From contig JAGRBY010000267.1 in the NCBI GenBank assembly GCA_020433835.1, positions 1-9,177 of the forward strand: a DNA stretch of 9,177 bases, written 5' to 3'. The translations under genes were made by a program, and so were the position numbers. The notes beneath the pieces are model-generated. The model was not told the origin of the DNA. It worked only from the letters and a program-made list of their open reading frames with translations, and did no database searches. Below, piece after piece: positions 1 to 5,143 of the stretch; the first letter of the stretch is position 1; the number at the start of each line of letters is the position of its first letter. This DNA is from Anaerolineae bacterium. GTDB taxonomy: Bacteria; Chloroflexota; Anaerolineae; 4572-78; J111.

Positions 1-43
1 GGCTAAACAGGCCAACTACGTAACTTCTATAAAAATCGTGTTA

Positions 44-104
44 CCCTCACCCCGTCGCTAACGCGACTCCCCTCTCCCTCAGGGAGAGGGGTTGGGGGTG
101 AGGG
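44..104. repeat. REP-like element predicted to fold as a three-way junction
   Basis: An outer 10-bp stem (CCCTCACCCC at 44-53 with GGGGTGAGGG at 95-104) encloses two further hairpins: GTCGC/GCGAC at 54-58 and 63-67 with loop TAAC, and CCCCTCTCCC/GGGAGAGGGG at 69-78 and 82-91 with loop TCA. All pairings are perfect. The element ends 10 bases before the fdhE ribosome binding site, so it would be in the fdhE leader if transcription comes from the left. There is no T-run after it, so it is not an obvious terminator. Similar CCCTCACCCC-type repeats are common as dispersed intergenic REP sequences in several phyla; calling it dispersed here is inference, since only one copy is in the window. Confidence 0.7.
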
Positions 105-113
105 CAACTTCAC

Positions 114-118
114 AGGAG
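114..118 (+). promoter_or_regulatory. Ribosome binding site deciding the TTG start of fdhE
   Basis: AGGAG lies 10 bases ahead of TTG 129. It is the only good Shine-Dalgarno sequence near the 5' end of the open frame and supports a non-ATG start. Confidence 0.6.
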
Positions 119-128
119 CAAACCATCG

Positions 129-1001
129 TTGATTGCTGTTCAAACCATTGACCGCGTCTTAAGCGCCCTCGATGCGCTGACCGACACTAACCCTGACTTT
201 GAAAAAGCCGTCGACTTTTACGAGGAACTGCTGCCGCTGCTGTACGGGGCCAGACCTACGCTCGACGGCTTAACCTTAAACCGCGACTGGGCCAAAGCCA
301 AATTGAGCGAAGGCGTGCCTTTGTTGTGGGGCGAATTTGCCAGCCCAGACGCCGTCGGCACCGAGCCGAACATCGAACTGTTTATGACCTTGTGCCGCCT
401 GGCGACCGAAGGCGGCAGCGACAGCGCGGAAGTGCTGATGCGTACCTTTCTGGCCGGTGGCCTGGATTTGAAGCTAACCCTGACCCACGCCCTCTGCCTC
501 GACCGGTCGGCTTTGAGCGAAACAGCGCGCAGCCTGGACGTCGATCTGGCGCTGTTGGAGTCGGTGGCCCGTTACACCCTCAGCCCGATGGCCTGGTCGT
601 ATAGCTACGCCTTTAGCCAGGCGCTCGACTTTAAGGATTGGGGCCGAGGCTACTGCCCGGTCTGCGGCGACTGGCCGATATTGAGCGAACTGCAAGGACG
701 CGATAAGGTGCGGCGTCTGCGCTGCGGGCGCTGTGGTGCGGGCTGGAAATTCAGCCGGCTGCAATGTCTGTGGTGTAACAACACCAACAAAAAAGAGCTA
801 AGCTTTCTCTATGATCCGGCCGTAGTCACCCGGCGGGTTGATGTCTGCGACTACTGCCACGGCTACATCAAAACCTTCATCACCTTCGACCCGCTCGATG
901 CCGAGCTGTTGGCCGTGCACGATTTGGAAACGATGGCGTTGGATCACACGGCCACCCATGCCGGTTACAAACGCCCCTTCAGGCAGCCGCTGCAACAATG
1001 A
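129..1001 (+). CDS. fdhE: Formate dehydrogenase accessory protein FdhE
   Basis: The 290-residue protein matches the FdhE family, zinc proteins of the cytoplasm needed for activity of molybdenum/tungsten formate dehydrogenases and thought to act late in their maturation. The N-terminal half (about 1-165) is helical. The C-terminal half holds four CxxC pairs, C176/C179, C199/C202, C213/C216 and C240/C243, which in the family form two rubredoxin-like metal sites. The sequence around them (GYCPVCGDWP, RCGRCGAGW, CLWCNNTN) and the C-terminal DLETMALDH stretch are typical. Length is normal (E. coli FdhE is about 309). The start is TTG at 129, supported by AGGAG at 114-118 with 10 bases between; there is no better in-frame ATG near it. 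Its stop overlaps the ATG of the next gene (ATGA, 998-1001), so the two are probably translationally coupled. fdhD follows four genes on. The catalytic subunit is not in the window and probably lies upstream. Confidence 0.92.
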   Translation: MIAVQTIDRVLSALDALTDTNPDFEKAVDFYEELLPLLYGARPTLDGLTLNRDWAKAKLSEGVPLLWGEFASPDAVGTEPNIELFMTLCRLATEGGSDSAEVLMRTFLAGGLDLKLTLTHALCLDRSALSETARSLDVDLALLESVARYTLSPMAWSYSYAFSQALDFKDWGRGYCPVCGDWPILSELQGRDKVRRLRCGRCGAGWKFSRLQCLWCNNTNKKELSFLYDPAVVTRRVDVCDYCHGYIKTFITFDPLDAELLAVHDLETMALDHTATHAGYKRPFRQPLQQ

Positions 1002-2155
1002 GCGCCGTTAGCAATATCACCCTGCACCTACCGCCGCCCCTCACCACCGACATCGAAACGGCTTACGTGAAGTTGGTTTTGGGGGCGGCGCACCATAACC
1101 CAGCGCTGCTGCATACTTACTTTGGCCCGGCCGAATGGTCGACTACCATCGCTGCCGATCCGCCATCGCCGGCGACACTGCGCCAACAGGCTATCGACGT
1201 GGCGACGATGGTACAGCAGAGTCAGCTGCCCCGCCATCGTCGCGATTGGCTTTTGCGCAACATCCGGGCGTTGCTGTGGCTCGCTCGCTCCCAAGAGGGT
1301 GAACAGGTCATGTTTGTCGAGCAGGTCAGGCTGTTGTTGGACCTACCGCCGGAGAGCGCCGGTGAGCTTATCTTCCAAACGGCCCACGAGGGACTGGCTA
1401 CCTGTCTGCCCGGTTCCGGTGCGTTAGCCGAGCGTTGGGTCGAGTGGCAAGCCAGCCATATCATCCCCATCGACCAAGCCCAACCCTTGCTAAACCAGGC
1501 GCTCGACACCTTGCGGACGTTGTTAGGTCACGACAACCCACTGGTAATCCCGCCGCCCGACGACCCTGCGGTAGCTGATTTTTCGACAGGAGCGACCGTT
1601 CGGGCCGACCGGCTTTTTCATCAGGCCGCCCAGATTATTGTCGAGCACACGCTGCACATGACTGCTGCCCGTCGCTACGCCGAGGGCCAAGGTGAGAGCG
1701 TGGTCTTGCTCAACCAGGGGCCGGAGCAAGTCATCCGGCAGGGGTTACCTCAAGCCATTCTGGCCGGGGTCGACATCTACACGGATGTCTTGCCTAAGCT
1801 GATGAACCGGGCGAACCTACCACCTTTACCCGCTGCCGATCTACAAGCCATCCATCTGGCGGAAGATGCACTGGCCTGGGCGGTCTCCAACACCGCCCTC
1901 TTGCTACACAGCGAGGGTCTGCGTCCACGGGCCTTACGGCGTCACTTGACCGCCAACGCCCTCATCTCATCGGCAGAAGCCAATGACATCATGGACAAGC
2001 TGGCCGACCCCATCGAGGCCGCCCATATCTTTGCACCGTTAATCGGCGGCCCGCTGCTCACCACCTGGCTGGGCCATCGCAAGCACACCCTGTCCGATCT
2101 GCTGCTCGACCCGCCTGTGCCGTCGATGTTGTTGTATGAGGTTAGTAAGGGGTAA
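998..2155 (+). CDS. Uncharacterised protein, divergent relative of DUF885-like metallopeptidase-fold hypothetical proteins
   Basis: The 385-residue protein has no recognisable signal peptide or membrane segment. I do not know a function. Its layout recalls a family of hypothetical proteins that begin with a YxxxYYGPxxW-like motif (here YFGPAEW, residues 41-47) and later carry a DUF885-type HExYPGHH metal motif followed by LxNxPExVIxEG. Here the second part is recognisable (LNQGPEQVIRQG, about 238-249, then LLLHSEG about 301-307 and a C-terminal DPIEAAHIF block at 338-345). The metal motif position reads FHQAAQIIVEHTLHM (207-221), without the Glu and paired His, so a peptidase activity looks lost. 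The family link is from memory and moderate. It starts inside the fdhE stop codon (ATGA overlap) and lies in a cluster ending in fdhD, which suggests a role connected with formate dehydrogenase maturation. Its last four codons and stop lie inside the left arm of a long hairpin. Confidence 0.8.
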   Translation: MSAVSNITLHLPPPLTTDIETAYVKLVLGAAHHNPALLHTYFGPAEWSTTIAADPPSPATLRQQAIDVATMVQQSQLPRHRRDWLLRNIRALLWLARSQEGEQVMFVEQVRLLLDLPPESAGELIFQTAHEGLATCLPGSGALAERWVEWQASHIIPIDQAQPLLNQALDTLRTLLGHDNPLVIPPPDDPAVADFSTGATVRADRLFHQAAQIIVEHTLHMTAARRYAEGQGESVVLLNQGPEQVIRQGLPQAILAGVDIYTDVLPKLMNRANLPPLPAADLQAIHLAEDALAWAVSNTALLLHSEGLRPRALRRHLTANALISSAEANDIMDKLADPIEAAHIFAPLIGGPLLTTWLGHRKHTLSDLLLDPPVPSMLLYEVSKG

Positions 2156-2225
2156 GGGGTAGGTAGTAGGGATTAGGGGCATAATTTTCCCCTTACTCCT
2201 TACTACCTACCCCCCACCCCTCAGT
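2144..2225. repeat. Long imperfect inverted repeat built of heptamer units
   Basis: A C-free left arm (about 2144-2179) and a G-free right arm (about 2189-2225) pair over some 35 bases with a few mismatches and one bulge, around the loop CATAATTTT (2180-2188). The best-matched part is GGGGTAGGTAGTA (2156-2168) against its complement ending at 2213. Both arms show a period of seven, with units such as AGGGGTA and GGTAGTA. The stop codon of the preceding gene (TAA 2153-2155) is within the left arm. There is no T-run behind it, so it may slow or terminate transcription only weakly. It could equally be a mobile or expanding intergenic repeat. Confidence 0.65.
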
Positions 2226-2234
2226 TCACGTGAA
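2225..2234. promoter_or_regulatory. Perfect 10-bp palindrome TTCACGTGAA upstream of the zinc-ribbon gene
   Basis: The palindrome is 21 bases ahead of the ATG at 2256, directly after the long hairpin. It could be a protein binding site that controls an internal promoter, but I see no convincing -35/-10 pair with it. Function is inference. Confidence 0.3.
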
Positions 2235-2255
2235 TTAACATTAATGGAGTAAATC

Positions 2256-2729
2256 ATGTCATCCTACAAAGTCATCGATAGTACCATCTCGGTTCTTTAC
2301 TGTGCCAAGTGCGCTAATGAATTTTTAGAGATCGTGCCGCCCAACCGCATTGTCTGCCGCGACTGCGGGATGGTGACGACCTTCGAACCGTCGCTGCTCC
2401 GCGTGGGGCAGTTACAAGGCACCAAATATAAAATGCGCGATAAGCGCCGCTATTCGTTCCGCGAGATTGCCGACGAGGCGCGGCAAGATGCCTTTAAAGA
2501 GGTATACGTGCCTTCACCGGAACCGGGGCGAAAGCGAACCGGCTGGCGCAGCGAGGAGAACCTCGAAGAGGAGTCGGAGCAAGTTATCCGTATGGCCGGG
2601 GTCGATGATGCACCTGACAAAGGCTGGCGCAGCGAAGAAGCGTTGAATATCTTAGCGGCAGACGATAGCGAAGGAGAGGACAGCCATGGCCCAGGAACCA
2701 ATGGAAACGGCGCAGTCTGCGCCCGTTGA
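2256..2729 (+). CDS. Small zinc-ribbon protein with repeated GWRSEE motif
   Basis: The protein is 157 residues long. The N-terminus holds one zinc ribbon, C16xxC19 and C34xxC37 (YCAKCANEF and CRDCGMV), of the type found in transcription factors and metal chaperone-like proteins. Residues 55-75 are basic; the rest is acidic and probably disordered. GWRSEE occurs twice, at 96-101 and 123-128, each followed by a leucine-containing acidic stretch, which looks like a short linear binding motif. The ATG at 2256 has GGAG at 2246-2249, 6 bases ahead. The last 15 codons overlap the next gene in another frame (2686-2729), and that gene's ribosome binding site is inside this one, so the two should be made together. 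I do not recognise a named family. Position between fdhE and fdhD suggests, but does not show, a link to formate dehydrogenase assembly or its control. Confidence 0.75.
   Translation: MSSYKVIDSTISVLYCAKCANEFLEIVPPNRIVCRDCGMVTTFEPSLLRVGQLQGTKYKMRDKRRYSFREIADEARQDAFKEVYVPSPEPGRKRTGWRSEENLEEESEQVIRMAGVDDAPDKGWRSEEALNILAADDSEGEDSHGPGTNGNGAVCAR
2671..2680 (+). promoter_or_regulatory. Strong ribosome binding site inside the preceding gene
   Basis: AAGGAGAGGA lies within the zinc-ribbon coding frame, 5 bases before ATG 2686 (9 from the AGGAG core). It decides the start of the B-box-like protein and explains the 44-base overlap. Confidence 0.65.
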
Positions 2730-3147
2730 TCCACTGCCGGTTGAGGCAGAGGCCACCGTTAGCCTCTGCTCCCAATGCAACACACCGGCTATCGCTACTT
2801 GCAAACAGTGCGGAACGGATCTGTGCGAGACGCACACCTATCGCGAAACCAATGGCCGCTTGAACTACTGCCGTAACTGCGCCGATGACATCGTGGGCGT
2901 CTGCGCCATCTGCGATGCGCTGCACACCCGAAACTGTCGCGAATGCGGCCTGCACGTCTGCGAAGACCACCAAAAGCGGGTCATCGAGCGCTGGGGCTGG
3001 GGCGGTGCGCCGGGGCAGGGCGGCGTAACCAACTGGTTCCCGGTGTTGCGAACTTACTGCCAGGAGCACGGCCAACATCGCGTCGATTTACCGAAACCTT
3101 CAAAACGGACCTTTACCGGCTACGACGGTTCATCGCCGGAGTGGTAG
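2686..3147 (+). CDS. Tandem B-box-like zinc-binding protein
   Basis: The 153-residue protein has two zinc modules with the same ligand spacing. Module 1 is C28xxC31, C39xxC42, C47xxH50, C62xxC65. Module 2 is C73xxC76, C84xxC87, C92xxH95, C125xxH128. The first six ligands are spaced x2-x7-x2-x4-x2 in both. Eight ligands per module would bind two zinc ions each, as in B-box/treble-clef folds. Module 2 has a glycine-rich insert (about 104-114) and ends with Cys-His instead of Cys-Cys. There is no membrane segment or enzyme motif, so protein-protein or nucleic-acid binding is the likely role. ATG 2686 has a strong AAGGAGAGGA at 2671-2680. It overlaps the zinc-ribbon gene by 44 bases and ends 11 bases before fdhD, so the three are very likely one transcript. 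The function is unknown. Confidence 0.8.
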   Translation: MAQEPMETAQSAPVDPLPVEAEATVSLCSQCNTPAIATCKQCGTDLCETHTYRETNGRLNYCRNCADDIVGVCAICDALHTRNCRECGLHVCEDHQKRVIERWGWGGAPGQGGVTNWFPVLRTYCQEHGQHRVDLPKPSKRTFTGYDGSSPEW

Positions 3148-3158
3148 AATGGAAAGCT

Positions 3159-3974
3159 ATGGCAACACATAAGGGCATTCGCCCCACCCATTATATCTTA
3201 TACCAAAACGGCACGCCCGAAATGGTCGAGAGTGCCGTCATTGAAGAGGGTTTGGTTTGTATTTCTGTTAACGGTCAGGAATTAGCCACCTTTATGTGTA
3301 CGCCCCACCATTTGGAGGAACTGGCGCTGGGCTTTCTACGGTCGGAAGGCATTATTCAAAGTTTGGCCGATGTCGACCTGCTCACGCTGTCCGAGTCGGG
3401 TACGTGTGTCGATGTCTGGCTGCGCGATCTAAGCTTCGACCTGCCCAAACGGGCGATCATTACCTCCGGCTGTGGCGGTGGGGTCACGTTCGATGATTTG
3501 AGCGGGCGGCATTCTCCGCTTACGGGCGGGCAGATCATCGCCCCATTTCAGATTGAGCAGTTGATGAAAAAGCTGCACCTGGCCGCCGATTTGTATAATC
3601 AGGTGCGCGGCGTCCACACCTCGGCTCTGAGCGATGGCCATGAACTGCTGCTGGTCGCGCAAGATGTGGGCCGCCACAACACCATCGACCGGCTGTGGGG
3701 CCAGGCTTTGCAGCAACAGATCCCCACCGAGGGCAAAATCCTGCTGGCCTCCGGTCGCATCAGTTCGGAAATGCTCAACAAAGCGGCCAAGATGCAGATC
3801 CCGATTGTGGTTTCTCGCACCTCGCCGACCAGCCTCTCGCTGCAACTGGGCCGGGCCTGGAATATTACCATTATTGGCTACGCGCGCGGCAACCGTTTTC
3901 GGGTCTACTCCGCCTCGGAGCGTATCAGCGCTGTCGAGCCGGTAGCGGTCAATGGCTTTAACCACGAGCTGTAA
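3159..3974 (+). CDS. fdhD: Formate dehydrogenase accessory sulfurtransferase FdhD
   Basis: FdhD carries sulfur from the cysteine desulfurase IscS to the molybdenum/tungsten bis-MGD cofactor of formate dehydrogenase, a step needed for activity. The 271-residue product from ATG 3159 has the usual length and all family blocks: LGFLRSEGII (57-66), TSGCGGG (102-108), GVHTSALSDG (151-160), DVGRHNTID (169-177), LASGRISSEM (196-205) and SRTSPTSLSLQLGR (219-232). The sulfur-carrying loop has one cysteine, C105, where E. coli has a CxxC pair; single-cysteine forms occur in the family. The frame stays open back to 2943, but that extension overlaps the zinc protein and has no family similarity, so I reject it. 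GTG 3141 is another possible start but is poorly supported. The nearest Shine-Dalgarno-like bases (GGAAAG, 3151-3156) are close to the ATG, so translation may depend on coupling to the gene before it. Confidence 0.93.
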   Translation: MATHKGIRPTHYILYQNGTPEMVESAVIEEGLVCISVNGQELATFMCTPHHLEELALGFLRSEGIIQSLADVDLLTLSESGTCVDVWLRDLSFDLPKRAIITSGCGGGVTFDDLSGRHSPLTGGQIIAPFQIEQLMKKLHLAADLYNQVRGVHTSALSDGHELLLVAQDVGRHNTIDRLWGQALQQQIPTEGKILLASGRISSEMLNKAAKMQIPIVVSRTSPTSLSLQLGRAWNITIIGYARGNRFRVYSASERISAVEPVAVNGFNHEL

Positions 3975-3984
3975 GTGAGCCTTG

Positions 3985-4026
3985 CGCAGCGTCAAACCGG
4001 GTTCCATTTCTTGGTTCGACGCTGCG
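3985..4026. terminator. Hairpin between convergent fdhD and dehydrogenase genes
   Basis: CGCAGCGTC (3985-3993) pairs perfectly with GACGCTGCG (4018-4026). After one mismatch, four more pairs form (AACC 3995-3998 with GGTT 4013-4016). It lies 11 bases after the fdhD stop and 57 bases after the end of the convergent dehydrogenase gene, so it could end transcripts from both sides. Neither side has a long T-run, so the call is moderate. Confidence 0.5.
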
Positions 4027-4082
4027 GTTAAAAGCATCGGCTTCGATTGTGAAAACCGGGCCGGGCGCTATCAAGGCTATCG

Positions 4083-4853
4083 TTAAAGCATCATTCCACC
4101 CGAAACTTCAATACGCTGCCCGTTTATCCAGCGCGCCTCATCGGTGCATAAAAAGGCCACTACGCCCCCGATGTCTTCCGGCAAACCGGCTCGACCCAGG
4201 GCGGTAACACCAGCAATTTGGGCGTTTATATCTTTATTATCTCTCACCCGGCCGCCGCCAAAATCGGTGGCGATGGCTCCCGGTGCGACAACATTGGCCG
4301 CGATGCCCCGTGGACCTAACTCTTTCGCCAAATATCGGGTTAGCACCTCAACAGCGCCTTTCATCGAGCCATAAGCCGAAGAACCCGGAAACGAGAAGCG
4401 GGCCAACCCCGATGAGATATTGATGATGCGTCCGCCATCATTGATGAAGGGTAACGCTTTTTGGGTTAAAAAGAATACACCTTTGTAATGGATATTCATC
4501 ACGCTATCAAATTGTTCTTCTGTTGTTTCCGCAAAGGGCGCATACAGGGCCGTGCCCGCATTGTTGATGAGAAAATCAAAATTCGTATCGCCGGTTTGCT
4601 CTTGTAGATAGGCCGTTATCTGGTTGATGAAATCATCAAACAGCTTAATATTGCTGGTATCTAATTGAAAAGCAACCGCTTTTTGCCCCAGTGACTGAAT
4701 TTCTGCTACAACTTCATCCGCTTTTTCTTTGTTGCTGTTGTAGGTAAGTACGACATCAATCCCCTTTTTGGCCAGGTTGAGGGCCATATCTCGGCCCAGA
4801 CCACGGCTGCCACCGGTTACTAAAGCGATTTTGCTTTTTGCTGTTGCCATCAT
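4083..4853 (-). CDS. Short-chain dehydrogenase/reductase (SDR), NADP(H)-type
   Basis: A classical SDR of 256 residues with a Rossmann fold that oxidises or reduces a carbonyl/hydroxyl group; the substrate cannot be read from sequence. Visible motifs are the cofactor loop TGGSRGLG (13-20), NNAG (97-100), and the catalytic tetrad N120, S148 (or S147), Y161 and K165 (YxxxK). PGAIATDF is at 191-198 and the C-terminal SGGM at 251-254. The Arg in the glycine loop favours NADP(H). The gene is complete and of normal length. AAGGAG (complement of 4858-4863) precedes two consecutive ATGs; the second (4850) has better spacing (7 bases), so the protein may be one residue shorter. The AraC-type regulator lies upstream on the same strand, with paired half-sites in between, so regulation by it is likely. 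The gene is more AT-rich than the fdh cluster and the protein looks Bacteroidota-like, which suggests transfer. Confidence 0.9.
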   Translation of the reverse strand: MMATAKSKIALVTGGSRGLGRDMALNLAKKGIDVVLTYNSNKEKADEVVAEIQSLGQKAVAFQLDTSNIKLFDDFINQITAYLQEQTGDTNFDFLINNAGTALYAPFAETTEEQFDSVMNIHYKGVFFLTQKALPFINDGGRIINISSGLARFSFPGSSAYGSMKGAVEVLTRYLAKELGPRGIAANVVAPGAIATDFGGGRVRDNKDINAQIAGVTALGRAGLPEDIGGVVAFLCTDEARWINGQRIEVSGGMML

Positions 4854-4959
4854 TTAACTCCTTATTTCGTTACTCAAATTTGATGCGGTTAAGGAAGCCC
4901 CTTCATTTAGTATTATCAAAACCTGGAAACTGGCTCCCTTCTTGTACAACGCTTTTTGT

Positions 4960-4988
4960 ATAATACCTCAAAAAGCAGGTTTATTGTT
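4960..4988 (-). promoter_or_regulatory. Putative promoter of the dehydrogenase gene
   Basis: On the minus strand a -10-like TATTAT (4965-4960) has, 17 bases upstream, only a poor -35 (AACAAT, 4988-4983). That -35 lies inside the nearer of the two direct repeats. A weak -35 overlapped by an activator half-site is typical of AraC-type class II activation. The leader would be roughly 100 bases. Read by eye, not scored. Confidence 0.35.
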
Positions 4989-5026
4989 TGCAAACATCAA
5001 GTCATTGTTTGCAAATTTCAAACCTG
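4976..5026. promoter_or_regulatory. Paired direct-repeat operator, probable AraC-family regulator site
   Basis: ATTGTTTGCAAA occurs twice without mismatch, at 4983-4994 and 5004-5015, offset by exactly 21 bases (two helical turns). AraC-family dimers classically bind direct half-sites at this offset, as at araI. The pair is bracketed by the inverted repeat CAGGTTT (4976-4982) and AAACCTG (5020-5026). The first copy is also part of a palindrome, GTTTGCAAAC (4986-4995). The site is about 120 bases upstream of the dehydrogenase and downstream of the regulator gene. Binding is inference from geometry. Confidence 0.55.
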
Positions 5027-5064
5027 AAGGTTACTCAGGCAGCAAAAAATAGGCAACCACAAAG

Positions 5065-5103
5065 ACCATAAAGCGCATGAATTTTTTTCATGCGCTTTAT
5101 GGT
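5065..5103 (-). terminator. Perfect 17-bp hairpin after the regulator gene
   Basis: Bases 5065-5081 pair with 5087-5103 without mismatch, around a loop of five T (five A on the minus strand). It begins 41 bases after the regulator stop codon. The following minus-strand bases (CTTTGTGG) make only a weak U-tract, so it is an imperfect intrinsic terminator. It probably separates regulator and dehydrogenase transcripts. Confidence 0.5.
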
Positions 5104-5143
5104 TTACCTCAGTTTAGCGGGAAAAATCGTCTAAGGGATGGCT

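Noticed and set aside
2584..3078. Minus-strand open frame of 164 codons over the zinc-protein genes
   Set aside because: It is antisense to two genes with precise cysteine spacing and good ribosome binding sites, and its own sequence is Arg/Ala-rich with no family character.
2943..3158. Open extension upstream of the fdhD start in the same frame
   Set aside because: It overlaps the coding frame of the B-box-like protein, is Arg/Pro-rich as expected of a shadow frame, and FdhD reaches normal length from ATG 3159.
3149..3172. ATG at 3149 opening a seven-codon frame across the fdhD start
   Set aside because: Too short to support and has no ribosome binding site of its own; the fdhD ATG at 3159 is in another frame with full family similarity.
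4942..4964. Plus-strand promoter TTGTAC with TATAAT
   Set aside because: The spacer is only 11 bases, and no plus-strand gene follows.
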